Shown here one piece after another: positions 42,381 to 50,622 of a stretch of 52,451 bases of DNA. The notes under the pieces were generated by a model that ran no database searches, was not told where the DNA came from, and saw only the letters and a list, made by a program, of their open reading frames with translations. The first letter of the stretch is position 1; each line of letters starts with the position of its first letter. This DNA comes from an uncultured Eubacterium sp. Lineage in GTDB: Bacteria > Bacillota > Clostridia > Lachnospirales > Lachnospiraceae. The stretch covers positions 1 through 52,451 of the forward strand of contig CAJUAU010000021.1 in NCBI GenBank assembly GCA_910584645.1, given 5' to 3'. The position numbers and the translations under genes are program-made.

Positions 42381-44945
42381 ATGATGAACATTACGAAATT
42401 TACACAAAAGTCGGTGGAAATCCTGAACAGCCTGGAAAAAACCGCTTATGACTTTGGTGCCCAGGAGATTGTGCAGGAACATCTGCTCTACGGCATGCTG
42501 ACGGTGGAAGACAGCCTGCTGAAAAAGCTGATCGAGAAAATGGAGATTGACAGTGATGTCTTTCTGGCACAGGTGGAGGGACTGGTCAGAAAACGTCCAC
42601 AGGTGAGTGGTGGACAGGTTTATATTGGTGATGAATTGAATAAGGTTCTAGTATACGCAGAGAATGAGGCAAAGGCGCTGGGGGATGAATATGTTTCTGT
42701 GGAGCATTTATTCCTTAGCCTGCTGCGCAAGCCCTCCCGTCCAGTCAAACAGCTTCTTGGCGATTTTCGGATCGACAGGGAGAGATTTCTTCAGGCGCTG
42801 TCTAAAGTCCGTGGAAACCAGAAAGTCACTACAGATAATCCAGAGGCGGTGTATGACAGTCTGAACAAATATGGCTATGATCTGGTGGAGCGGGCAAGAG
42901 AGCAGAAGCTGGATCCGGTGATCGGCAGGGATTCAGAGATCCGGAATATGATCCGTATTCTTTCGAGAAAATCAAAGAATAATCCTGTGCTGATCGGTGA
43001 GCCCGGTGTGGGAAAAACTGCTGCTGTTGAGGGACTTGCCCAGAGGATCGTCCGGGGAGACGTGCCAGATGCCCTTCGGGATAAGCAGATTTTCGCACTG
43101 GATATGGGGTCCCTGGTAGCGGGAGCAAAATACCGGGGAGAATTTGAAGAGAGACTGAAAGCGGTTTTGGAAGAGGTCAAGGAAAGCGGCGGAAAGATCA
43201 TATTATTTGTAGATGAGCTCCATACTATCGTGGGCGCCGGTAAGACGGAGGGCTCCATGGATGCCGGCAATATGCTGAAACCAATGCTGGCAAGAGGCGA
43301 ACTTCATTGTATCGGCGCCACTACCCTGGATGAGTACCGGATGTATATCGAAAAGGACGCAGCGCTGGAGCGGAGGTTTCAGCCGGTGCTGGTGGATGAA
43401 CCGACGGTGGAGGATACCGTTTCCATCCTGCGCGGCCTGAAAGACCGGTATGAGATCTTTCATGGAGTGAAGATCATGGATGCCGCCCTGGTGAGTGCGG
43501 CGGTGCTGTCAGACCGCTACATCTCCGACCGTTTTCTTCCGGATAAAGCCATCGATCTCGTGGATGAGGCGTGTGCCCTGATCAAGACCGAACTGGATTC
43601 CCTGCCTACGGAGCTGGACGATGTAAAGCGTCATATCATGCAGCTGGAGATCGAAGAGGCTGCCTTGAAAAAAGAAACTGACAATCTCAGCCGGGAGCGG
43701 CTTGCGGTTCTGCAGAAGGAACTGGCAGAGCTGAGGGAAGAATTTGCCGGGGCAAAGGCGAAATGGGATAATGAAAAGAATGTGGTGGAGCGGATCCACA
43801 CCCTGAAAGCGGAGCTGGAAGAGGTCAACAACCAGATCGAGGTGGCAAAAAATAACTACAATCTGGAAAAGGCGGCAGAATTGCAGTACGGAGATGTGCC
43901 CCGTATCATGCGGCAGCTCAGTGAGGCGGAGGAGCGCGCCAGGGCAAACGATCAGTCTATGGTGCACGAGCGGGTAACAGAAGAAGAGATTGCTAAGATC
44001 GTGTCCCGCTGGACCGGCATACCAGTGGCTAAACTGACGGAGTCTGAGAGGAATAAGACCCTGCATCTGGCGGATGCCCTGCATGAAAGGGTAGTGGGCC
44101 AGGAAGAGGGTGTCACGAAGGTAACGGAGGCGATTCTGCGCTCCAAGGCAGGCATCAAAGATCCTGGCAAACCGATTGGTTCCTTTCTGTTTCTGGGGCC
44201 TACCGGCGTGGGCAAGACAGAACTGGCAAAAAGCCTGGCACAGAATCTTTTTGACAATGAGCAGAGTATCGTCCGCATAGATATGAGTGAATACATGGAG
44301 AAGCATTCAGTATCCCGCCTGATCGGGGCCCCTCCGGGATATGTTGGTTACGAAGAGGGCGGGCAGCTGACGGAGGCAGTCCGCAGAAAACCCTATTCTG
44401 TAGTTCTCTTTGACGAGATCGAAAAAGCACATCCCGATGTGTTCAATGTATTCCTGCAGATCTTGGATGACGGGCGTGTGACGGATTCCAAGGGAAGAAC
44501 GGTGGACTTTAAAAATACGATCCTGATCATGACATCAAATTTGGGTGCTGAATATCTTTTAGAGGGCATCGATGAAGAGGGAAATGTCCAGCCGGAAGCG
44601 GAACAGATGGTAATGGAACGTCTCCGTAACAGTTTTAAGCCAGAGTTTCTGAACCGGTTAGATGAAGTCATCATGTTTAAGCCGCTGACCCGCGAGAATA
44701 TCCGTGGGATCATTGATCTTCTGGTGGCAGAGCTGAACCACCGTCTTGCCGGCCGGGAACTCTCGGTGGAGCTGACGGAGGCAGCAAAACAGAAGGTGGT
44801 GGAAAATGCCTATGAACCGGCATATGGCGCCAGACCATTGCGGCGATACATTCAGAAAAATGTAGAAACCCTTCTGGCAAAAAAGATCCTGGCTGATGAG
44901 ATCCATGCAGGGGAAACTTTTGTGATCGATGAAGAGATGCTGTAA
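42381..44945 (+). CDS. clpB: ATP-dependent disaggregase ClpB
   Basis: The 854-residue Hsp100 chaperone solubilises aggregated proteins with DnaK. Order: N-terminal double Clp repeat (1-145); AAA+ domain 1 with Walker A GEPGVGKTA (about 205) and Walker B ILFVDELHT; a long coiled-coil middle domain (about 405-525), which distinguishes ClpB from ClpC; AAA+ domain 2 with GPTGVGKTEL (about 604) and VLFDEIEKAHPDV; and the C-terminal D2 small domain. Tandem ATG codons start the gene behind GAGAGGGTGAT. The CIRCE site shows heat-shock control by HrcA. Size is typical. Confidence 0.95.
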   Translation: MMNITKFTQKSVEILNSLEKTAYDFGAQEIVQEHLLYGMLTVEDSLLKKLIEKMEIDSDVFLAQVEGLVRKRPQVSGGQVYIGDELNKVLVYAENEAKALGDEYVSVEHLFLSLLRKPSRPVKQLLGDFRIDRERFLQALSKVRGNQKVTTDNPEAVYDSLNKYGYDLVERAREQKLDPVIGRDSEIRNMIRILSRKSKNNPVLIGEPGVGKTAAVEGLAQRIVRGDVPDALRDKQIFALDMGSLVAGAKYRGEFEERLKAVLEEVKESGGKIILFVDELHTIVGAGKTEGSMDAGNMLKPMLARGELHCIGATTLDEYRMYIEKDAALERRFQPVLVDEPTVEDTVSILRGLKDRYEIFHGVKIMDAALVSAAVLSDRYISDRFLPDKAIDLVDEACALIKTELDSLPTELDDVKRHIMQLEIEEAALKKETDNLSRERLAVLQKELAELREEFAGAKAKWDNEKNVVERIHTLKAELEEVNNQIEVAKNNYNLEKAAELQYGDVPRIMRQLSEAEERARANDQSMVHERVTEEEIAKIVSRWTGIPVAKLTESERNKTLHLADALHERVVGQEEGVTKVTEAILRSKAGIKDPGKPIGSFLFLGPTGVGKTELAKSLAQNLFDNEQSIVRIDMSEYMEKHSVSRLIGAPPGYVGYEEGGQLTEAVRRKPYSVVLFDEIEKAHPDVFNVFLQILDDGRVTDSKGRTVDFKNTILIMTSNLGAEYLLEGIDEEGNVQPEAEQMVMERLRNSFKPEFLNRLDEVIMFKPLTRENIRGIIDLLVAELNHRLAGRELSVELTEAAKQKVVENAYEPAYGARPLRRYIQKNVETLLAKKILADEIHAGETFVIDEEML

Positions 44946-44947
44946 AG

Positions 44948-44999
44948 AAAAAACACGGAGAATCAGGGAAAAATTTGTCCTTGATTCTTCGTGTTTTTT
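44948..44999. terminator. Bidirectional terminator between clpB and the cotJC 3' part
   Basis: AAAACACGGAGAATCA pairs with TGATTCTTCGTGTTTT with one G-U pair, and A/T runs lie at both ends. The flanking genes converge. Confidence 0.9.
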
Positions 45000-45017
45000 G
45001 GATAGGACGTTAGCGGA

Positions 45018-45227
45018 TCATTTACAAAACTGTTTATCGAAATCCGGGTTGAAGGCGTAGAAGTTTTTGCTGTTCAGGCTGTCCTGAACCAGACGCAGGC
45101 TCTCACCGAAACGCTGATAGTGTACGACTTCACGCTCCCTCAGGTATTTGATGGGATCGCAGACTTCCGGATCTTTTACAAGACGAAGAATATTGTCGTA
45201 GGTCAATCGCGCTTTTTGCTCTGCTGC
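45018..45227 (-). CDS. cotJC: Spore coat protein CotJC, 3' part (gene split by mobile element)
   Basis: This is the C-terminal part of CotJC, a manganese-catalase-like spore-coat protein. It reads (AAE)QKARLTYDNILRLVKD...YLREREVVHYQRFGESLRLVQDSL...FYAFNPDFDKQFCK, and EREVVHYQRFGE carries metal-ligand-type Glu and His. It has no proper start of its own: the frame runs into the 9-bp core at 45219-45227, where the inserted element begins. The other part of the gene is at 52212-52451. Joining the two at the core gives a continuous in-frame protein, so the gene is reversibly split, not decayed. Confidence 0.9.
   Translation of the reverse strand, partial: AAEQKARLTYDNILRLVKDPEVCDPIKYLREREVVHYQRFGESLRLVQDSLNSKNFYAFNPDFDKQFCK
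45219..45227. other. Left attachment core (attL) of the cotJC element
   Basis: CTCTGCTGC, with cotJC sequence (GCTTTTTG) on the left and element sequence (TGCCTGGTAAGG) on the right. The same 9 bp occurs at 48723 and 52227, exactly 3504 bp apart each time. Read on the minus strand it encodes Ala-Ala-Glu of CotJC. Confidence 0.88.
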
Positions 45228-45340
45228 TGCCTGGTAAGGATAACGGGGGTCATCATAGGGTGTCCCGGTATTTTTTGCGTACTATAGGGAAATATTTTTT
45301 CATACTATGTAGAAAGAAGTACAGAGGCAGGAGGCCGGTG

Positions 45341-45472
45341 ATGGACGGCAGGAATCAGGACTGTATCTGCAGATCCGTTTTCAAAAGTACCACAGAGGAG
45401 GAGATACGGACCAGGTACATACAGGTTTTGATAAAGTATATCACGCAGCAGGAAGAGAGTAAAAGGATGTGA
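45341..45472 (+). CDS. 43-residue protein upstream of the recombinase (unit 1)
   Basis: A short frame starting at ATG 45341 with a perfect AGGAGG 6 nt upstream (MDGRNQDCICRSVFKSTTEE). It ends 15 nt before the recombinase start, so the two are probably co-translated. It is charged, helical in its second half, and keeps two Cys residues near the N-terminus. I do not recognise a family. Its size and place fit a recombination directionality factor or an accessory protein, but this is only inference. The frame is open further upstream to 45260 without a Shine-Dalgarno sequence. Confidence 0.6.
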   Translation: MDGRNQDCICRSVFKSTTEEEIRTRYIQVLIKYITQQEESKRM

Positions 45473-45487
45473 GGGGGAGTATAAACT

Positions 45488-47053
45488 GTGGCAGGGCGGC
45501 CGATCGCAGCAATATATGCGAGATTATCCGAAGAGGACAGAGTAAAGACCAATGGAGAAGAAAACAGTAGAAGTATCATAAATCAGCTCATGCTATTGAG
45601 ACAGTATGCGGAACAGATGGGCTGGGATGTGTATGAGTGTTACACGGATGATGACTGGGCGGGGGCAGACAGAAACCGGCCTGCATTTAACCGGCTGCTG
45701 AGGGATGCTGAACAGGGAAAATTCAATATTGTATTATGCAAGACCCAGAGCCGTTTTACCCGGGAACTGGAAATGGTTGAAAAATATATCCATGGACTGT
45801 TCCCCCTCTGGGGTATTCGCTTTGTGGGGGCTGTAGACCATGCAGATACCAGTGTCAAAGGGAATAAAAAATCCCGTCAGATCAACGGTCTTGTGAACGA
45901 GTGGTATCTGGAAGATATGTCGGAAAACATCAAGGCAGTTCTCAATACAAGACGCCAGGAAGGATGCTATATTGGTTCAACGCCTTTATATGGATACCGT
46001 AAGGATCCAGAGCGGAAAGGGCATCTGGTGGTAGATCCGGAAGCTGCCGGGATTGTGAAACTGATCTTCCATTCCTTTGCTAACGGCATGGGGAAAACAG
46101 CCATTGCCAGAATGCTCAACGAGAGGGGGATACCAAATCCAACGGAATATAAGAGACAAAAGGGGATCATTAAAAAAGCACCAAAGCATAAGGCAGGAAC
46201 TATGTGGAAATATTTTGCCATTGCCGGTATACTGGGCAATGAGATGTATATTGGAAATTTGGTGCAGGGGAAATATGGAAGCATTTCTTATAAGACGAAG
46301 AAAAATAAGCCATTGCCAAGAGAACAATGGATCCGTGTAGAACACACCCATGAACCTATCATTGATAAGGAATTATGGGATACGGTCCAGAAGATGCTCC
46401 GGGAGCGGGCAAAGCCCTTTTCTACAGGGGAGATCGGCCTGTTTGCCAAAAAAGTAAGATGTAAGTATTGCGGTTACACTATGCGTTCCGGAAAAGGGCG
46501 TGGCAGACACTATCTGAACTGTAGCAGCAGGCATGTGGCAAAGGATGCCTGTATTGGCTCATTCATCTATGTGGATAAACTGGAGCAAATGGTTCTGGAG
46601 GAAATGGGGAAGATCAATCTTAAATTTTTGGATGAAAAGCGTCTTGAGGATGAAGTCGTCATCCAAGAAGATCCGGGTGAAGATATAGAAAAATGGAAAC
46701 AGCAGTGCATTCGTCAGAGACAGAGAAGGGAGCAGATAGATGCCGCCATTAAAAATCTGTATCTGGATAAAGTGAAGGGCGATATAGATGGGGATCAGTT
46801 TCAGGTGCTGTACCACGGGCTGGATTCTGATAGAGAGAAGGCGAAAGTTTCGTTAAGGCAGCTGGAGCAGAAGATTGAACATGTTCAGTCCCGGAGTGGT
46901 GTTCAAAGAAGTAAGCATGATATTATAAGAAAATATGTGAATCCCTCTAAACTCAGCCGTCCAATGGTAGAGCAGCTCATTGATCATATAGAGGTTTCCA
47001 GGCGTGACCCGGAGACAAAGAGGATAAAAATAGAGATCCACTGGAACTTTTGA
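45488..47053 (+). CDS. Large serine recombinase of the cotJC element (unit 1)
   Basis: The 521-residue site-specific recombinase has a resolvase catalytic domain (about 1-150) with the nucleophile Ser14 in YARLSEED and the arginine-rich active-site helix (CKTQSRFTRE). The recombinase domain (about 165-280) contains GYRKDPERKGHLVVDPEAAG and TAIARMLNERGIPNP. A zinc-ribbon-type domain follows (CKYCGYTM...YLNC...DACIG, about 320-355), then a C-terminal coiled coil (about 395-465). The layout and size are those of phage integrases and SpoIVCA, which excises skin. GTG 45488 follows AGGGGGAG. It presumably acts on the CTCTGCTGC cores. Confidence 0.93.
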   Translation: MAGRPIAAIYARLSEEDRVKTNGEENSRSIINQLMLLRQYAEQMGWDVYECYTDDDWAGADRNRPAFNRLLRDAEQGKFNIVLCKTQSRFTRELEMVEKYIHGLFPLWGIRFVGAVDHADTSVKGNKKSRQINGLVNEWYLEDMSENIKAVLNTRRQEGCYIGSTPLYGYRKDPERKGHLVVDPEAAGIVKLIFHSFANGMGKTAIARMLNERGIPNPTEYKRQKGIIKKAPKHKAGTMWKYFAIAGILGNEMYIGNLVQGKYGSISYKTKKNKPLPREQWIRVEHTHEPIIDKELWDTVQKMLRERAKPFSTGEIGLFAKKVRCKYCGYTMRSGKGRGRHYLNCSSRHVAKDACIGSFIYVDKLEQMVLEEMGKINLKFLDEKRLEDEVVIQEDPGEDIEKWKQQCIRQRQRREQIDAAIKNLYLDKVKGDIDGDQFQVLYHGLDSDREKAKVSLRQLEQKIEHVQSRSGVQRSKHDIIRKYVNPSKLSRPMVEQLIDHIEVSRRDPETKRIKIEIHWNF

Positions 47054-47118
47054 ATGATCCGGTGGATCCCACTATTTTCAACAGCCCGCAGACGCTGCCA
47101 AGTAAAAAAATGAAAGAT

Positions 47119-48480
47119 CTAATTACGTGCCGCATGCAGTATCTGCTCCAGATCGGCGATAAGTTCCTTAGAGTATTCCTCGGCCTCCCTGTAAATCTGT
47201 TCGGCTTCCGTATAGGAGCTGCTGTTTAGTGCCTCAATGATGGTGGCGCCAAACTGATGGAATTTTCTGTGCTTCATTTCCAGTGCTTCCCATACAGGCA
47301 TAATGACAGGGATACGGGGTTTTACGGAATAGTAAAAATGACCAAATCCGCATTTTGTGGAATCCAGCTGCAATGGTGTGACATTATGGGTCTCAACCAT
47401 ATTTCTCAGATTATTGAGCCAGGTCCGGTGAGCGGTAATGGCATCTCTGACATATTTGGCAAATTCCGAATTCTCTAAGTGGTAGAAGGCATCCTGAGAC
47501 AGGATCCCCATTTGTTTCGCAGTAGCATCCAGAGTCTTTTCAATGCCAACGACGGGTTCTACAGCTTTTCTCAGATCAGCACTGACCTGGTTCATAAAAC
47601 TGGTGCTGTTCCTGAGCTGATTTTCCATTTCGTTCATGGAACTGCTGATGCTCTCACTTACTTCAGCGATGGAACGGATGGAATCATTTACCCTGGAAAC
47701 ACTCTGCTGGCTCTCCCTGTTCAGATCCCATACATAGTTAATCTTCTTTGACATCGCTTCCAATGATTCAACGGTATTTGAGGCACTTTGTACACTCTTT
47801 TCAGAAGCTTCTTTGATGGTTTCCACAAACTGTTCCATATTGCTGGTAAGTTTCTGTGTTTCTCCAGCTAATGTACCGATTTCTTCTGCCACAACAGCGA
47901 AACCTTTCCCCGCCTCCCCGGCTCTTGCCGCTTCGATAGAGGCATTTAATGATAACAGGTTCGTCTGCAGGGAGATGGCATTGATCCCGGCAATAACATC
48001 ACTTATGTACTCCAGTATCTGCAGCAGTTTATCCATATCTTTCTGAAGTTCCAAAGAGATATCGATGGTCTGTCCGGAGAGGTCCCGAATGGTTGTCAGT
48101 TCATTTTGGCCTTCCTGAATTTTCTCAAATACATCATTGGTATCAGAAGATACCTTAACGATCGTACCTGTCAGCTGTTCATGCTGGTTATTGTTTCTCC
48201 CTCCGGCAGAATCCGCAGAACCGCCGAAAATGGTCTCTGTAGCATTTGCTACGCTGCGGGAGATATCAACTATTTTTTCTGTCTGATACTGCATGGTCAG
48301 GTCAAGTGAACTGATCTGCATAACGGCTTTGATATTTTTCTCAAAAATCTCTCCGAATTGTCTTCTTCCGCTTTGTAATCGCTCATAGATATCCTGCAGA
48401 TCTGGATCTTTTGCATAATCTGCTTCTTTCATTTCGGAAATTGCTTTTACAAGCGCAGCCTTACTTGTTTTTAGTGCCAT
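47119..48480 (-). CDS. Soluble CZB chemoreceptor carried as cargo (unit 1)
   Basis: The 453-residue methyl-accepting chemotaxis protein has no membrane segment. The signalling tip GINAISLQTNLLSLNASIEAARAG (about residues 165-188) and GKGFAVVAEEIGTLAGET are intact. The C-terminal CZB domain shows HRTWL (about 353), LDSTKCGFGHFYYS and HRKFH, so zinc binding should be possible. ATG 48480 follows AGGAG. It converges on the recombinase gene with 65 nt between the stops, and has its own promoter. As the only non-recombination gene of the element it would allow the element to alter host taxis; the ligand is unknown. Confidence 0.92.
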   Translation of the reverse strand: MALKTSKAALVKAISEMKEADYAKDPDLQDIYERLQSGRRQFGEIFEKNIKAVMQISSLDLTMQYQTEKIVDISRSVANATETIFGGSADSAGGRNNNQHEQLTGTIVKVSSDTNDVFEKIQEGQNELTTIRDLSGQTIDISLELQKDMDKLLQILEYISDVIAGINAISLQTNLLSLNASIEAARAGEAGKGFAVVAEEIGTLAGETQKLTSNMEQFVETIKEASEKSVQSASNTVESLEAMSKKINYVWDLNRESQQSVSRVNDSIRSIAEVSESISSSMNEMENQLRNSTSFMNQVSADLRKAVEPVVGIEKTLDATAKQMGILSQDAFYHLENSEFAKYVRDAITAHRTWLNNLRNMVETHNVTPLQLDSTKCGFGHFYYSVKPRIPVIMPVWEALEMKHRKFHQFGATIIEALNSSSYTEAEQIYREAEEYSKELIADLEQILHAARN

Positions 48481-48623
48481 TGGTCATCTCCTTTTTTAAA
48501 TTTATTCCCGTCAGCCTTTCCGAACGCAAAAGCCCGTATTTTCGTCCATTATATGCCACGGGGATTCTTCCCTGAGACAGTTCTTTGTACGCAGCTGCAC
48601 ACAAGAACTAAGTATATACTTTC

Positions 48624-48651
48624 ATAATAAGGGATTCTGTATATTTTGCAA
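48624..48651 (-). promoter_or_regulatory. Promoter of the unit 1 chemoreceptor
   Basis: On the minus strand, TTGCAA (48646-48651), 16-nt spacer, TATTAT (48624-48629), giving a leader of about 135 nt. Confidence 0.55.
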
Positions 48652-48722
48652 GCTTTTTTTGCATTTTTTTAATGGTATTTTTGTGAAATTTTAAATTTAT
48701 GCTGTTCTTATAAAGCTGCACC

Positions 48723-48731
48723 CTCTGCTGC
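48723..48731. other. Middle attachment core, attP-like junction
   Basis: CTCTGCTGC with element sequence on both sides: the right end of unit 1 (AAGCTGCAC) and the left end of unit 2 (TGCCTGGTAAGG). This is the sequence a circularised unit would carry, so the attP form can be read directly. Confidence 0.85.
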
Positions 48732-48844
48732 TGCCTGGTAAGGATAACGGGGGTCATCATAGGGTGTCCCGGTATTTTTTGCGTACTATAGGGAAATATT
48801 TTTTCATACTATGTAGAAAGAAGTACAGAGGCAGGAGGCCGGTG

Positions 48845-48976
48845 ATGGACGGCAGGAATCAGGACTGTATCTGCAGATCCGTTTTCAAAAGTACCACAGA
48901 GGAGGAGATACGGACCAGGTACATACAGGTTTTGATAAAGTATATCACGCAGCAGGAAGAGAGTAAAAGGATGTGA
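48845..48976 (+). CDS. 43-residue protein upstream of the recombinase (unit 2)
   Basis: Identical to the protein at 45341-45472, with the same AGGAGG and the same 15-nt gap to the recombinase. Here its upstream region includes the attP-like junction, so in the tandem or circular state transcripts from unit 1 could reach it. Function unknown. Confidence 0.6.
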   Translation: MDGRNQDCICRSVFKSTTEEEIRTRYIQVLIKYITQQEESKRM

Positions 48977-48991
48977 GGGGGAGTATAAACT

Positions 48992-50557
48992 GTGGCAGGG
49001 CGGCCGATCGCAGCAATATATGCGAGATTATCCGAAGAGGACAGAGTAAAGACCAATGGAGAAGAAAACAGTAGAAGTATCATAAATCAGCTCATGCTAT
49101 TGAGACAGTATGCGGAACAGATGGGCTGGGATGTGTATGAGTGTTACACGGATGATGACTGGGCGGGGGCAGACAGAAACCGGCCTGCATTTAACCGGCT
49201 GCTGAGGGATGCTGAACAGGGAAAATTCAATATTGTATTATGCAAGACCCAGAGCCGTTTTACCCGGGAACTGGAAATGGTTGAAAAATATATCCATGGA
49301 CTGTTCCCCCTCTGGGGTATTCGCTTTGTGGGGGCTGTAGACCATGCAGATACCAGTGTCAAAGGGAATAAAAAATCCCGTCAGATCAACGGTCTTGTGA
49401 ACGAGTGGTATCTGGAAGATATGTCGGAAAACATCAAGGCAGTTCTCAATACAAGACGCCAGGAAGGATGCTATATTGGTTCAACGCCTTTATATGGATA
49501 CCGTAAGGATCCAGAGCGGAAAGGGCATCTGGTGGTAGATCCGGAAGCTGCCGGGATTGTGAAACTGATCTTCCATTCCTTTGCTAACGGCATGGGGAAA
49601 ACAGCCATTGCCAGAATGCTCAACGAGAGGGGGATACCAAATCCAACGGAATATAAGAGACAAAAGGGGATCATTAAAAAAGCACCAAAGCATAAGGCAG
49701 GAACTATGTGGAAATATTTTGCCATTGCCGGTATACTGGGCAATGAGATGTATATTGGAAATTTGGTGCAGGGGAAATATGGAAGCATTTCTTATAAGAC
49801 GAAGAAAAATAAGCCATTGCCAAGAGAACAATGGATCCGTGTAGAACACACCCATGAACCTATCATTGATAAGGAATTATGGGATACGGTCCAGAAGATG
49901 CTCCGGGAGCGGGCAAAGCCCTTTTCTACAGGGGAGATCGGCCTGTTTGCCAAAAAAGTAAGATGTAAGTATTGCGGTTACACTATGCGTTCCGGAAAAG
50001 GGCGTGGCAGACACTATCTGAACTGTAGCAGCAGGCATGTGGCAAAGGATGCCTGTATTGGCTCATTCATCTATGTGGATAAACTGGAGCAAATGGTTCT
50101 GGAGGAAATGGGGAAGATCAATCTTAAATTTTTGGATGAAAAGCGTCTTGAGGATGAAGTCGTCATCCAAGAAGATCCGGGTGAAGATATAGAAAAATGG
50201 AAACAGCAGTGCATTCGTCAGAGACAGAGAAGGGAGCAGATAGATGCCGCCATTAAAAATCTGTATCTGGATAAAGTGAAGGGCGATATAGATGGGGATC
50301 AGTTTCAGGTGCTGTACCACGGGCTGGATTCTGATAGAGAGAAGGCGAAAGTTTCGTTAAGGCAGCTGGAGCAGAAGATTGAACATGTTCAGTCCCGGAG
50401 TGGTGTTCAAAGAAGTAAGCATGATATTATAAGAAAATATGTGAATCCCTCTAAACTCAGCCGTCCAATGGTAGAGCAGCTCATTGATCATATAGAGGTT
50501 TCCAGGCGTGACCCGGAGACAAAGAGGATAAAAATAGAGATCCACTGGAACTTTTGA
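48992..50557 (+). CDS. Large serine recombinase of the cotJC element (unit 2)
   Basis: 521 residues, identical to the unit 1 recombinase, with Ser14, zinc-ribbon Cys residues and C-terminal coiled coil all intact. GTG start behind AGGGGGAG. Both copies appear functional, so loss of one would not fix the element in place. Confidence 0.93.
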   Translation: MAGRPIAAIYARLSEEDRVKTNGEENSRSIINQLMLLRQYAEQMGWDVYECYTDDDWAGADRNRPAFNRLLRDAEQGKFNIVLCKTQSRFTRELEMVEKYIHGLFPLWGIRFVGAVDHADTSVKGNKKSRQINGLVNEWYLEDMSENIKAVLNTRRQEGCYIGSTPLYGYRKDPERKGHLVVDPEAAGIVKLIFHSFANGMGKTAIARMLNERGIPNPTEYKRQKGIIKKAPKHKAGTMWKYFAIAGILGNEMYIGNLVQGKYGSISYKTKKNKPLPREQWIRVEHTHEPIIDKELWDTVQKMLRERAKPFSTGEIGLFAKKVRCKYCGYTMRSGKGRGRHYLNCSSRHVAKDACIGSFIYVDKLEQMVLEEMGKINLKFLDEKRLEDEVVIQEDPGEDIEKWKQQCIRQRQRREQIDAAIKNLYLDKVKGDIDGDQFQVLYHGLDSDREKAKVSLRQLEQKIEHVQSRSGVQRSKHDIIRKYVNPSKLSRPMVEQLIDHIEVSRRDPETKRIKIEIHWNF

Positions 50558-50622
50558 ATGATCCGGTGGATCCCACTATTTTCAACAGCCCGCAGACGCT
50601 GCCAAGTAAAAAAATGAAAGAT

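Larger units (their letters stand above)
45219..48722 (+). mobile_element. cotJC intervening element, unit 1 (3504 bp)
   Basis: A minimal integrative element encoding a 43-residue protein, a large serine recombinase and a soluble chemoreceptor. It is bounded by copies of the core CTCTGCTGC. It sits in cotJC in the opposite orientation to the host gene (recombinase on plus). It has no conjugation, replication or phage genes. It resembles in logic the skin element of sigK, which is excised in the mother cell during sporulation; excision here is inferred. Confidence 0.88.
48481..48844. other. Junction region between the two units
   Basis: This 364-nt stretch contains the chemoreceptor leader and promoter (minus strand), the core at 48723-48731 and the recombinase leader. 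No further gene is convincing. The leader of about 135 nt can fold locally (CCCGT with ACGGG) but matches no riboswitch class I can name. Confidence 0.55.

Noticed and set aside
45018..45227. cotJC as a decayed pseudogene
   Set aside because: Both parts keep the frame and motifs up to the core, and joining them restores the gene without any other lesion, which fits a reversible split better.
48481..48615. Possible riboswitch in the chemoreceptor leader (for example cyclic di-GMP type)
   Set aside because: Local stems and a fragment resembling AACGCAAAAGCC are present, but on the wrong strand and without the rest of the consensus.
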